A stretch of 64,000 bases of DNA from JANYJZ01 sp964523395 (GCA_964523395.1 CAZFXS010000002.1:62001-126000), one strand, 5' to 3'. Shown: positions 25,195 to 33,788, counted from the stretch's first letter. Program-made: numbers and translations. Notes: a model not told the origin generated them from the letters alone.

Positions 25195-26898
25195 TCATAA
25201 ACCCATCAATTCTTTGGCACCGCGCAATGCCGTGCCGGTTATTTCCGCGCCGCTCATCAGCTTTGCGACTTCCGAGATACGTTCATCGAGCGAAAGTTTT
25301 CTCATCCTGGTATACGAACGTTTTTGCTCTTCGGCTTTCTCGACAACAAAATGACAGTCCGCAAGGCCTGCAATCTGCGGCAAATGCGTTATAGCAATAA
25401 CCTGATGATATTGCGAAAGCTTTTTCATGCTTTTCCCGACCGCCTGCGCAATACGTCCGCTGACACCGGTATCGATTTCATCAAAAATTAATAATGGCAG
25501 CCGATCGGATTTTGCGAGAATCATTTTCAGCGCAAGCATCACCCGTGAGATTTCACCGCCGGAAGCGACTTTTGCCAGCGGCTTTGGATCCTCTCCGACA
25601 TTAGTGGAAATGTGAAACGCTACCACATCCACACCCTTTGGCGTTGCATGAAGAGATTCCCTGCCGATTTTCACAATTGCTTCATCCGGATTGAGAATGA
25701 CTTCCGAAGTTATCACCGTTTCAAACTGCGCATTGGCGATTCCCACTTCAGCAAGCGATTGAACAATGGATTTCCCTATTTTCTTTCCCACTTCATCACG
25801 TTTTTCAGAAAGGCGCTGCGCGCACTGGGAGCATTTTTTCCGGACAGCATCAAGTTTCTTCTGAAGCGAAGCAATTTCACTTTCAAAGTTATTGGCAAGA
25901 TCCAGTTCGGCGCCTATCGCAGTACGATGAGCGATAACAGTATCAAGAGAACCGCCATACTTCTTCTTCAGTAATGTGAGACTGCCAAGCCGGTCTCGGA
26001 TTTGTTCAAGCCGTTCGGGATTAAACTCAATTCTCGAATTATACTGCTGGATAAACTTCGCCAACTCATCCACAATTGCCGCCGCAGACGAGGCTTCTTT
26101 TTGATAGTCTTCAAACGTTTTATCAATTGTGGAAAGATTTTCAAGTTCGTTGCGCGCAATAATTAATTGATCGTGGATTGCCTGATCACCTTCATACAAC
26201 ATTTGATGCAACCGCTCTGTTGCACTGAAAAGTTTTTCGGAATTCTCCAGTATTTTCAGTTCTGCTTCAAGAGCGTCTTCTTCGCCGGATTGAGGATTCA
26301 CGGCATCAATTTCTTTGATCTGGAATTCATACAACGAACGGCGCTCCATCAGTTGTTGTTCCCGCGAACGCAAATCGCGCAGGGAATTCATAATACTTTT
26401 AGCTTCGGAATAGAGCACGCCAAATTCATCAACGAGCCCTTCCAATCCCCCGAAATTGTCGACAAGATCGATATGGGTTTCCGAACGAAGGAGTGACTGA
26501 TGTTCATGCTGACCATGTAAATCCACCATCAGTTCTCCTGCCTGCTTCATAACATTCAATGGGACGGGTGAATCGTTGATGAACGCGCGGCTTTGTCCTT
26601 TAACGGTTACTTCACGCCTGACAATAAGCTCATCGGAATATTCAATCTGATGTTCTTCAAGAAGTTTTGCGAGTTTTTTATTTCCCGATACCGTAAAGAA
26701 CCCTTCGACAATCGCTTTCTCGGCGCCCTTACGAATACTGTCGGAATCAGCCCGGTCACCGAGAATAAGACTGAGCGCATCGATGATAATCGATTTCCCC
26801 GCGCCGGTCTCGCCGGTAATGATATTCAACCCGCGTTCAAACTCAACGGTAAGCTCTTCAATGAGCGCGTATTGTTTTATGTAAAGCCGTGTAAGCAT
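25195..26898 (-). CDS. recN: DNA repair protein RecN
   Basis: SMC-like ATPase of double-strand-break repair. 567 residues. Walker A is TGETGAGKSIIIDAL (about 30-44), with the family's DLHGQHEHQSLL signature. A long coiled coil spans about 150-370. The signature VASGGEISRVMLALK and Walker B PLLIFDEIDTGVSGRIAQAVG follow, with ITHLPQIAGLAD near the end. The gene lies five bases from the upstream mqnA-like gene, so the two are probably cotranscribed. Confidence 0.97.
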   Translation of the reverse strand: MLTRLYIKQYALIEELTVEFERGLNIITGETGAGKSIIIDALSLILGDRADSDSIRKGAEKAIVEGFFTVSGNKKLAKLLEEHQIEYSDELIVRREVTVKGQSRAFINDSPVPLNVMKQAGELMVDLHGQHEHQSLLRSETHIDLVDNFGGLEGLVDEFGVLYSEAKSIMNSLRDLRSREQQLMERRSLYEFQIKEIDAVNPQSGEEDALEAELKILENSEKLFSATERLHQMLYEGDQAIHDQLIIARNELENLSTIDKTFEDYQKEASSAAAIVDELAKFIQQYNSRIEFNPERLEQIRDRLGSLTLLKKKYGGSLDTVIAHRTAIGAELDLANNFESEIASLQKKLDAVRKKCSQCAQRLSEKRDEVGKKIGKSIVQSLAEVGIANAQFETVITSEVILNPDEAIVKIGRESLHATPKGVDVVAFHISTNVGEDPKPLAKVASGGEISRVMLALKMILAKSDRLPLLIFDEIDTGVSGRIAQAVGKSMKKLSQYHQVIAITHLPQIAGLADCHFVVEKAEEQKRSYTRMRKLSLDERISEVAKLMSGAEITGTALRGAKELMGL

Positions 26899-26903
26899 GA
26901 ATT

Positions 26904-27683
26904 CTAATTCTTGGCTTCAGGATTCATCAGTTGTGAGTGAAACCGAAGGTCGGGGATATCACCGAGAATTCCGTGATAATAGGCCATCCGGAAAAATTCG
27001 CTGAGCGCATCGACATCCTGAGACGATAGAGTATAATGGATGTCCCCGTTGATATTTGCATATTCCGCAGGAACACCATTAGCGTCTGCATCTGCTCCTG
27101 ATTTGGACAACTTTTTTATTTCAGACTCAGAAAGTAAATCCGGCTTCATTGCCCAGGTGCCATGCACAAACGGCAAGCCGGTCACATCCATCCATTCATC
27201 AACGAGGTCAAGCTTCTGTGTTCCGGTGTTCATCTTCAGCGCCATATCGCCCACAAGCAACACAGCGTCAGACGATTTCAACGCGAGGTCGGGTGTTCCG
27301 GTCATCGGTACAAACTGAGGAAGCGTATCATATTTCTCCGCCATCACGAGATGGGTGAGAACGATCTCACTGCCCGAGCCGGCATGAACTGCAATTGTTT
27401 TAATACGTGAAAGATTTTCACGAAACAATAACACCGCAATACCGCTTTCACCCTGTGAAACGACTCCCGCATCCGGCACAAGCGAGTATTGAGTATATTC
27501 TTTCGCGTACTCAACAGGAGATAAAAAAGCTCCGTCCAGGTTTCCCTGACGGAGCTTGATTGCAAGTTGTGCAGATTGATCCTCGACCAGTTCGAATGCC
27601 GGCGAGGAACCCTGCTGATTCCGTAATCCATGAAACAACGGCCTCGCGAAGAGATGAGGAATTACCCCAAGCCGCTTTGACAT
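26904..27683 (-). CDS. mqnA: Menaquinone biosynthesis protein MqnA-like (chorismate dehydratase)
   Basis: First enzyme of the futalosine route to menaquinone, which dehydrates chorismate to 3-enolpyruvylbenzoate. It belongs to the periplasmic-binding-protein-like MqnA/MqnD group. Visible hallmarks are LGVIPHLFARPLFHGL at the N-terminus, GNLDGAFLSPVEYA, and DVTGLPFVHGTWAM, the latter matching the family's TGLPFVFA-type motif. 259 residues. MqnD is the main alternative, but the N-terminal HLFARPL pattern favours MqnA. Nine bases separate it from rplS upstream. Confidence 0.78.
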   Translation of the reverse strand: MSKRLGVIPHLFARPLFHGLRNQQGSSPAFELVEDQSAQLAIKLRQGNLDGAFLSPVEYAKEYTQYSLVPDAGVVSQGESGIAVLLFRENLSRIKTIAVHAGSGSEIVLTHLVMAEKYDTLPQFVPMTGTPDLALKSSDAVLLVGDMALKMNTGTQKLDLVDEWMDVTGLPFVHGTWAMKPDLLSESEIKKLSKSGADADANGVPAEYANINGDIHYTLSSQDVDALSEFFRMAYYHGILGDIPDLRFHSQLMNPEAKN

Positions 27684-27691
27684 GGGTGTGC

Positions 27692-28033
27692 TTACACTGA
27701 TGTTTTCTGCCGGATCTGTTTGGCAGCCAGCGCGCGCAGGTAATACATTTTCGCGCGGCGGACGCGGCCTTCCTTCATCACTTCGATTTTCGCGATACGC
27801 GGCGAATGCAGCGGGAAGATACGCTCCACGCCGACGCCGTTCGAGATTTTGCGGACGGTAATCGTCGTGCCCAATCCTGCACCACGGCGGCTGATCACCA
27901 CACCCTGATACTGCTGGATGCGTTCTTTGTCGCCTTCGATAACGCGCACGTGAATGTTAATGGTATCGCCCGGATTGAATTTGGGAAGATCGCTTTTCAT
28001 TTGCGTTGCTTCAACGAGCTTTAACTTTTCCAT
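27692..28033 (-). CDS. rplS: 50S ribosomal protein L19
   Basis: Large-subunit protein at the interface with the small subunit. 113 residues with the conserved FNPGDTINIHVRVIEGDKER, IQQYQGVVISRRGAG and FPLHSPRIAKIEVMKEGRVRRAK segments. AGGAG lies seven bases before the ATG. It follows trmD by 11 bases in the familiar rpsP-rimM-trmD-rplS order. Confidence 0.98.
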   Translation of the reverse strand: MEKLKLVEATQMKSDLPKFNPGDTINIHVRVIEGDKERIQQYQGVVISRRGAGLGTTITVRKISNGVGVERIFPLHSPRIAKIEVMKEGRVRRAKMYYLRALAAKQIRQKTSV

Positions 28034-28044
28034 GGTAGTACTCC

Positions 28045-28722
28045 TTATGATAATAAATCTTTTCTGCGTTGCCGTGTTCGTTCAATTCGTTGTTCCTGCC
28101 GCCAGCGGCTGACCGCCTTATGGTCACCGGAGAGCAGGACTTCCGGCACGCGCATTGACCTGAATTCCGGCGGCCTCGTGTAGTTCGGATTGTCCAGCAA
28201 ATTATCCTGAAACGAATCCGTCAGCATCGATTCACCATCGCCCAGGACACCCGGGATCAGGCGAATCACAGCATCCACTACCACCAGAGCGGCAAGTTCA
28301 CCGCCGGTCAACACATAATCGCCAATTGAAATTTCTTTAGTTACCAACGCCGTCCGGACACGTTCATCGATGCCTTTATAATGCCCGCACAGCAGTAAAA
28401 TATTTTTTTTCAACGAAAGCGTGTTTGCCATTTGCTGGTCAAACTTTTCGCCATCGGCTGATACATAAATAATTTCGTCGTACACGCGTTTTGCCTGAAG
28501 CTTTTCAACGCACTCAAAAATCGGCTCAGGCTTCAGCACCATTCCCGCGCCACCACCATACGGTGTATCATCGATGGTGCGGTGTTTATCGTGCGTGTAT
28601 TTCCGCAAATCGTGCACGCGGATTTGGGCAAGCTTTTTCTTTTTTGCCCTGCGAATGATGCTCTCGTTGAGCGGACTTTTTACAAGATCCGGGAAGCCGG
28701 TAACAATATCGAATCGAATCAC
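28045..28722 (-). CDS. trmD: tRNA (guanine37-N1)-methyltransferase TrmD
   Basis: SPOUT-class methyltransferase that makes m1G37 and prevents frameshifting. The deep-knot motifs LLCGHYKGIDERV and SIGDYVLTGGELAALV bind S-adenosylmethionine. The Asp of DDTPYGGGAGMV and the Arg-rich start RFDIVTGFPDL are conserved. A TTG at 28749 extends the frame by nine codons, but the GTG at 28722 gives the canonical MIRFDIVTGFP start (225 residues) 13 bases after the rimM stop. Confidence 0.95.
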   Translation of the reverse strand: MIRFDIVTGFPDLVKSPLNESIIRRAKKKKLAQIRVHDLRKYTHDKHRTIDDTPYGGGAGMVLKPEPIFECVEKLQAKRVYDEIIYVSADGEKFDQQMANTLSLKKNILLLCGHYKGIDERVRTALVTKEISIGDYVLTGGELAALVVVDAVIRLIPGVLGDGESMLTDSFQDNLLDNPNYTRPPEFRSMRVPEVLLSGDHKAVSRWRQEQRIERTRQRRKDLLS

Positions 28723-28735
28723 TTTTTCCCGTCCG

Positions 28736-29239
28736 CTATTCTTCAACAAGCCCTTCCATCATTCTGATAACAACCTTTTTGCTCTTCAGGTCAACCTTCC
28801 GAACAAACTCCTTGACCGCCGGAAGCATAAACGAACTTCGTTTGGTCCTAACACTCCAGACATCCTGTGCCGGGAGCTTCAGCACATCTTCGATGGTCCC
28901 GACAATATTTCCGTCGGTGTCCCACACTTCGCATCCAATCATCTCATGAACAAAGAACGCGCCTTTTGGCGGCTGCTGAACATCTGTTTCGTTCACATAC
29001 ACATAACAATTTCGATACTGCTCCGCGGATGTTTTATCATCAACATCCGATATTTTCATGAGCACGGCATTGTTTCTGAGGATAACATCTTCAACCGTGA
29101 ATTGTGCCGAATCCTCTTCATTCTTTCCGATAAGAACGGCACGTAACGACTTCATCCTCTCAACAGAATGGGATGCCGGCTGAACTTTCAGGTACCCTTG
29201 CAAACCGAAACAACCGGTAATCTTCCCTACAACAAACAG
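28736..29239 (-). CDS. rimM: Ribosome maturation factor RimM (start codon uncertain)
   Basis: 16S rRNA-processing factor that binds S19 during 30S assembly. The C-terminal PRC-barrel is clear (FFVHEMIGCEVWDTDGNIVG to VPAVK-like end). The family's N-terminal signature is also encoded, as LFVVGKITGCFGLQGYLKV. However, the first ATG/GTG/TTG in frame is a TTG at 29203, inside that signature. Upstream of it the frame is open only to a stop at 29308 and offers CTG (29239, 29260) or ATT (29299). I place the start at CTG 29239 because it gives the normal family N-terminus. A TTG start at 29203 would make a truncated protein. See findings. Confidence 0.85.
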   Translation of the reverse strand: MFVVGKITGCFGLQGYLKVQPASHSVERMKSLRAVLIGKNEEDSAQFTVEDVILRNNAVLMKISDVDDKTSAEQYRNCYVYVNETDVQQPPKGAFFVHEMIGCEVWDTDGNIVGTIEDVLKLPAQDVWSVRTKRSSFMLPAVKEFVRKVDLKSKKVVIRMMEGLVEE

Positions 29240-29277
29240 CTTCGCGCGCGATGTTTTCAGCTTTGGTTCCTGTCGTG

Positions 29278-29508
29278 TTAATCCAACACTTCGAGCAATA
29301 CTTTTTTACCGGCTTTCTTTCCGACGGCGGCAACCAGAGTCCGGAGGGCAAATGCAGTCCTGCCTTTCTTCCCGATAACCTTTCCGATATCGGTCTGGGC
29401 AACCTTCAGCTTGAGGATCAGCTTATCATCCTGTGTTTCTTCCTCGAGGACAACACTGTCCGGTTGATCAACAAGTTGCTTGGCAATGTATTCGATGAAT
29501 TCTTTCAT
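29278..29508 (-). CDS. khpA: KH-domain RNA-binding protein KhpA
   Basis: 76-residue single KH domain of the KhpA/YlqC type, encoded between rpsP and rimM in many bacteria. The RNA-binding loop is GKVIGKKGRTAFALRTL and the body ends KKVLLEVLD. In Gram-positives this family partners with KhpB. It acts in the cytoplasm. The gene follows a 159-bp space after rpsP in which I see no gene. Confidence 0.95.
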   Translation of the reverse strand: MKEFIEYIAKQLVDQPDSVVLEEETQDDKLILKLKVAQTDIGKVIGKKGRTAFALRTLVAAVGKKAGKKVLLEVLD

Positions 29509-29667
29509 GTGACCTCCAAGAGTACCATGAAACCCGTCGAATCTCTACGCGAACAGTTGGTGCTGAACGCGCATCCAGGAAATTCCTTCAACCGTCAACT
29601 GCGGAACGGACGACCGTAAATTACACTTGCTCGCTTCCCGTATCCAACTACCGGCTATCGAGTACGT

Positions 29668-30132
29668 TTATGCTGCCGGGGCTGCGGGTGCTTCGGCAGC
29701 TGCTTCTGCTGCCGGAGTTGCCGCAGGTGCGGCCGGTGCTGCTTCGGCGGCGGCTTTCTTTTTCTTTGCCGCTTTGCGACGCGCTTTCCGGTCAGCATCA
29801 CGCTGAAGCTTTTCGGCTTGCAGCGATTGCCATTTTTCCATTGCTGTGGAAATGGCCGCTTCGTCAGCACCCTTCTTCATCAATCCCCATTTCATCCAGA
29901 GGCCTTTGCGCTGTAACAGACTGCGCAAGGTGTCCGTCGGCTGAGCGCCGTTCTTCAACCATGTGAAGAGGCGGTCTTCCTTCAGACTAATGATCATCGG
30001 GTTGACGAGAGGATTGTACTGACCGATGGACTCGATAAATTTACCGTTACGCGACGCGCGTGAATCGGCAGCAACTATCTTGTAGACAGGCTGCTTCTTC
30101 TTTCCAACCCGCCGCAATCGTAATTTAACCAA
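29668..30132 (-). CDS. rpsP: 30S ribosomal protein S16 with Ala/Lys-rich tail
   Basis: The first ~85 residues are canonical S16 (MVKLRLRRVGKKKQPVYKIV, then ADSRASRNGKFIESIGQYNP). The remaining ~70 form an extension: a Lys/Arg-rich helix followed by a run made almost only of Ala, Pro and Glu. Similar but usually shorter tails occur on S16 in this phylum. It starts with TTG at 30132, supported by AAGGAG eight bases upstream. Total 154 residues against about 82 in E. coli. Confidence 0.96.
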   Translation of the reverse strand: MVKLRLRRVGKKKQPVYKIVAADSRASRNGKFIESIGQYNPLVNPMIISLKEDRLFTWLKNGAQPTDTLRSLLQRKGLWMKWGLMKKGADEAAISTAMEKWQSLQAEKLQRDADRKARRKAAKKKKAAAEAAPAAPAATPAAEAAAEAPAAPAA

Positions 30133-30178
30133 TGTAACTACTCCTTATTTTGAATTGTGAACTATATACTGCTATACT

Positions 30179-31504
30179 TTAATTCGGAAGCCGCATTCCC
30201 TGAAACATCTTCGGCATCTTTCCTTTGGAGAACGTCTTCATCATCTTTTGCATATCGCTAAATTGTTTCAGGACTTTGTTGACTTCCTGAACCGACGTCC
30301 CACTTCCGCCCGCTATCCGCTTGCGGCGTGTGCCGTTGATAATATTCGGACGAACACGTTCTTCTTTTGTCATTGACTGGATAATTGCTTCAACACGCAC
30401 AAGGGCCTTTTCATCGATTGACGCATTCGCGGAAAGCCTGCTCATTCCCGGAATCATACTCATCACCTGCTGAAGCGAGCCCATCTTCTTAATCTCATGC
30501 AACTGATCGAGAAAATCATCAAACGTAAACTGCGACTTGCGGAGCTTCTCTTCCAGCTTGCGGGCTTTTTGCTCGTCAAAATTTTCTTGCGCTTTCTCGA
30601 CGAGCGTGACAATGTCACCCATTCCGAGAATACGCTGCGCCATCCGGTCGGGATGGAAGATTTCCAGCGCGTCTAACTTCTCGCCGACGCCGATAAACTT
30701 AATCGGCTTGCTGACAACCGCGCGGATTGAGATAGCAGCACCGCCGCGGGTATCGCCGTCAAGTTTTGTAAGAACAACGCCGTCAAAATCAAGACGGTCA
30801 TGAAATGCTTTCGCGGTATTCACCGCATCCTGTCCGGTCATCGAGTCGACGACGAACAAAATTTCGTGTGGATTGACTTTCGACTTGATCGTCTCGACTT
30901 CCCGCATCATCTCTTCATCGACATGGAGACGTCCGGCGGTATCGATAATCACAACATCGCGTGCAGCCTTTCGCGCATGGTCGATTGCAAGTTCTGCAAT
31001 CTCGACCGCGCCTTTTCCCCGTTCGACGAGCACAGGAACCTGAATTTGCTTGCCGAGCATTTCAAGCTGGTCCATCGCGGCAGGACGGTATACGTCCGCA
31101 GCTACGAGCAACGGATGGCGGCCTTTGCCTTTAAGATAGTTGGCAAACTTCGCGCAAAAGGTTGTCTTGCCCGAACCCTGCAAGCCCGCAACCATGATCA
31201 CGGTGGGCGGCATCGGAGCGAATGTCAACTCCGCATGAGCCGTGCCCATTAACTTTACCAGTTCGTCGTGGATGATTTTTACGACTAACTGTCCGGGCGT
31301 GATGCTCTGAAGCACTTCCTGACCGACGGCGCGCTTCTGGACATCATCGATAAACTGTTTTACGACCTTGTAATTGACGTCGGCATCGAGCAGGACCCGG
31401 CGTACCTCCCGAAGCGATTCGGCGATATTGGCTTCGGTAATCTTTCCCTGACCGCGGAGTTTTTTAAAGACGAGGTCGAGTTTTTGGCTTAAGTCTTCAA
31501 ACAT
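30179..31504 (-). CDS. ffh: Signal recognition particle protein Ffh
   Basis: SRP54 GTPase that binds signal sequences with 4.5S RNA and docks with FtsY. N domain, then G domain with GLQGSGKTTFCAKFA, DVYRPAAMDQL, DTAGRLHVDEEMM, TKLDGDTRGGAA and GVGEKLDALEIF. The M domain follows, with SMIPGMSRL and the RNA-binding NGTRRKRIAGGSGTSVQEVNK, and ends in a Met-rich tail. 441 residues, normal. It is first in the ffh-rpsP-khpA-rimM-trmD-rplS series. Confidence 0.98.
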   Translation of the reverse strand: MFEDLSQKLDLVFKKLRGQGKITEANIAESLREVRRVLLDADVNYKVVKQFIDDVQKRAVGQEVLQSITPGQLVVKIIHDELVKLMGTAHAELTFAPMPPTVIMVAGLQGSGKTTFCAKFANYLKGKGRHPLLVAADVYRPAAMDQLEMLGKQIQVPVLVERGKGAVEIAELAIDHARKAARDVVIIDTAGRLHVDEEMMREVETIKSKVNPHEILFVVDSMTGQDAVNTAKAFHDRLDFDGVVLTKLDGDTRGGAAISIRAVVSKPIKFIGVGEKLDALEIFHPDRMAQRILGMGDIVTLVEKAQENFDEQKARKLEEKLRKSQFTFDDFLDQLHEIKKMGSLQQVMSMIPGMSRLSANASIDEKALVRVEAIIQSMTKEERVRPNIINGTRRKRIAGGSGTSVQEVNKVLKQFSDMQKMMKTFSKGKMPKMFQGMRLPN

Positions 31505-31635
31505 AGGAAAGACGAGGGTAAAATCCGCTTTATTTAGATAAAAACGCCAGGTTGAGGTCCCCGGCGCCTGTTTAAAATCGGGATAAATTTACGCAAAAAA
31601 TCAGAGGGAAGCAAGGGGGGATCTTGATAGTAGAA

Positions 31636-31686
31636 AGACCTCCGATTTCTGAAAAAGGGGTATTCTTAGTAAAAAATCGGAGGTCT
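31636..31686. terminator. Perfect 13-bp inverted repeat downstream of a small secreted-protein gene
   Basis: AGACCTCCGATTT (31636-31648) is exactly complementary to AAATCGGAGGTCT (31674-31686) around a 25-base loop. It lies 30 bases past the stop of the gene at 31716-32246. No uninterrupted T-run follows, so terminator is a tentative label. A dispersed palindromic repeat is the alternative. Confidence 0.45.
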
Positions 31687-31715
31687 ATTCAACGAACTTA
31701 TCATTAACGTTTTTC

Positions 31716-32246
31716 TTAAAATTCAAAAGTCAGATTTATGAATGTTATTTGTTGCTGTTTTGCATCCAGACCTAGTTTATTGTCATAGTATTGAATGGAC
31801 CCGCTATTTGAATTTAGTATTCGGTCAAGGTCTTTCGCGGAATCATGAATTTTATTATTTCCAATTATTTTAAGAACCATTCCTATCGCTAAGAGGCCAC
31901 CACCCGCGCCTAGAAAAATTTTCAGCGCATTCGCTTTCCCTTCTGACATTTCAGTAGTTTCGTGAGCAGCGGGCACAAGTTGAGAAAGAAGTCCAATAAC
32001 TACCGATGTACCGCCAGCGTAATTACAAACGGTACCTAAACCACTAAGCTGTTTTCCTGATCTGTATTTCGAATTAGGCTGTTCAAATCCGCCAATAATT
32101 CTCTCAAATTGCTCATCGCCCACAGCGTGCCATTGTTCTCCATACCAATATTTTTCCCCCGTCGTATCGACCCTAAAAGAAGCTTGAGCGGATACTTGAT
32201 TCATTAAGACAAAAAAGCAGATAATCAACAAAACCGAAGACTTCAC
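31716..32246 (-). CDS. Uncharacterised exported protein
   Basis: 176 residues with a signal peptide (MKSSVLLIICFFVLMNQVSAQ). Two hydrophobic, Gly-rich segments follow (YAGGTSVVIGLLSQLV and IFLGAGGGLLAIGMVLKIIG), which could be membrane helices, then a short polar tail ending in an aromatic Phe (ITFINLTFEF). I recognise no family. GTG start with GGAGAT upstream. It lies 23 bases after the gene at 32270, so the two probably form one unit. Confidence 0.7.
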   Translation of the reverse strand: MKSSVLLIICFFVLMNQVSAQASFRVDTTGEKYWYGEQWHAVGDEQFERIIGGFEQPNSKYRSGKQLSGLGTVCNYAGGTSVVIGLLSQLVPAAHETTEMSEGKANALKIFLGAGGGLLAIGMVLKIIGNNKIHDSAKDLDRILNSNSGSIQYYDNKLGLDAKQQQITFINLTFEF

Positions 32247-32269
32247 TTAAACATCTCCAAGGGGAAAAA

Positions 32270-32854
32270 TTATTGTGTCATTATTTTGAATTTCTTTGGC
32301 ATCTTAAATTTGTCAGCAGGTATTTTCTCATTTTCTTTTACTGCTGTAGCTTTCGAAACCGAATTGATTTCTTTTGACTTCACATCAACAAACAACCGGA
32401 TATTATTCCATCCCGCGATGATTGTTTTCGCGTCACCCTCCGTGTGTTCATACGCTTCGCAGGTTTTTCCGGCAACGGTCATCGCATCGAGCTTTTTCGC
32501 TTTGCCCGACTTCTTATCGTCAGCAGAAATTTCATTCCATCCAAATGCCGGCTCTGTCCCGGACGCGCCGCTTCCCTTCTTGTACGCCGTTTTTTCCTCG
32601 AAGACAATCCGGTAGACATCCTTGCCGTCGCTGATGACGGATTCCATGAGGGTGGTGTCTTCGTAGAGTTCTTTGCATTCCTTGATGCCGTAGTCATCGA
32701 AATAGAGGATTTGTTTCTGTTTGACCGCCATCCCCATGATGGTGATGGTGTTGTCGAATGTGATGATGGCGGATTTGATGTGATATTTCTTTTGTGGATG
32801 AGCAACAGAGAAAAAAGAAATGAAAAGAAGAAATGAAATAATGATATTATTCAT
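32270..32854 (-). CDS. Uncharacterised exported protein (DUF4412-like)
   Basis: 194 residues with signal peptide MNNIIISFLLFISFFSVAH. The body has the beta-strand pattern of small periplasmic proteins that monitor or carry a ligand: YHIKSAIITFDNTITIMGM, KQILYFDDYGIKECKEL, VAGKTCEAYEHTEGD and a C-terminal IPADKFKMPKKFKI. That final motif (P-x-D-K-F-x-x-P) is reminiscent of the DUF4412 group. The assignment is from memory and weak. Confidence 0.7.
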   Translation of the reverse strand: MNNIIISFLLFISFFSVAHPQKKYHIKSAIITFDNTITIMGMAVKQKQILYFDDYGIKECKELYEDTTLMESVISDGKDVYRIVFEEKTAYKKGSGASGTEPAFGWNEISADDKKSGKAKKLDAMTVAGKTCEAYEHTEGDAKTIIAGWNNIRLFVDVKSKEINSVSKATAVKENEKIPADKFKMPKKFKIMTQ

Positions 32855-32894
32855 ACTGATTATTTAGAGTTATTTTTTGATGGTGTTAAAGATA

Positions 32895-32960
32895 TACCAC
32901 AAAGACTCCAAGACACAAAGAAAAACTTTGTGAACTTAGTGTCTTCGCGCCTTCGTGGTA
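32895..32960. repeat. Imperfect 66-bp palindromic repeat, MITE-like
   Basis: TACCACAAAGACTCCAAGAC at the left end matches, in inverse orientation, GTCTTCGCGCCTTCGTGGTA at the right end. The inner arms CACAAAG and CTTTGTG pair around AAAAA. I recall closely similar palindromes between genes in many environmental bacteria. It lies in the 121-bp space between trmO and the exported-protein gene, ending 15 bases from the trmO stop. Confidence 0.6.
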
Positions 32961-32975
32961 AAAATCTATCGCAAA

Positions 32976-33788
32976 TCATGTCTTATTATTCCACTGTTTA
33001 TGAAACGCTATGTGCGCCTCCTGATCATGAAGCGATGACAAATTGTTTGCCGCTTTTGAGATGGTGGCCTGATCATAACCGCTTTGGATTCCGGTGATAA
33101 TGACTTTCGTTTCTGTTACCCGGTACTGCACACGCCATGACTTCATGCCAAGGATAAACGAGCCGTCGGGGTTACGCTTTGTTCTGCGTGAAGGATGCGG
33201 CATGGGATCATGCGCGAGCACTTCCTTCGCGCGGTGCAGCAATCCGACGCCGTGATTGGTCACGAGCCATTCAGACTGCTTCGCGGCGTAAACGTTTATT
33301 TCCACGACGTATTTGTTTTCAGTATTCTTCGCGACTTGATCAAGCCATCCGGACCGCGCATCAGGAATTGCTTCAACGTACGGGATATATGGTTTGAGAT
33401 CGAGAATCGGCGTGCCGTCAAGGAGATCGGGATTTTCGACGCGGATGGTTCTTCCCTTCACTTCAATTAATTTACAAAGTGAAAGCCCAATGGGATTCGG
33501 CCGGTGCGGACTGCGTGTGGCAAAGACGCCTTTCTTTGTCCTGCCCGCGCGCGGCGGCAAGACTTTGGGCGTCCAGTCATTGTTCTTATTGAACCATGAC
33601 AGAATCCAGATATAATAAAATCCCACTACATCTTCGAGCGCCTGCTCGTAATTGCAACCGGGAAAAAGCGTGATGATTCCTTCGACGGGATCTTTTTGAA
33701 GTCCGGGCTGGCGCGGAGCCTCGTACTTATCGTTGTACGGAGTCTTGATAACTCCTATCGGTTTGAATGTTACAGTTCCGACCGGCAT
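32976..33788 (-). CDS. trmO: tRNA (adenine37-N6)-methyltransferase TrmO (TsaA/YaeB family)
   Basis: Methylates the N6 of t6A37 in certain tRNAs. The N-terminal beta-barrel bears the family hallmarks: FKPIGVIKTPYNDKYEAPRQ, ILSWFNKN and GVFATRSPHRPNPIGLS, and ILDLKPYIPYVEAIPDA. The C-terminal domain (about 190-250) matches that of E. coli TrmO, with the WRVQYRV strand. 270 residues, slightly longer than the E. coli enzyme. A lone gene, flanked by a repeat on one side. Confidence 0.9.
   Translation of the reverse strand: MPVGTVTFKPIGVIKTPYNDKYEAPRQPGLQKDPVEGIITLFPGCNYEQALEDVVGFYYIWILSWFNKNNDWTPKVLPPRAGRTKKGVFATRSPHRPNPIGLSLCKLIEVKGRTIRVENPDLLDGTPILDLKPYIPYVEAIPDARSGWLDQVAKNTENKYVVEINVYAAKQSEWLVTNHGVGLLHRAKEVLAHDPMPHPSRRTKRNPDGSFILGMKSWRVQYRVTETKVIITGIQSGYDQATISKAANNLSSLHDQEAHIAFHKQWNNKT

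Noticed and set aside
28574..29146. 190-codon plus-strand ORF over trmD and rimM
   Set aside because: Antisense to two conserved genes in a well-known operon. No recognisable protein.
29160..29402. 80-codon minus-strand ORF overlapping KH and rimM
   Set aside because: Out of frame with both conserved proteins, which explain the DNA fully.
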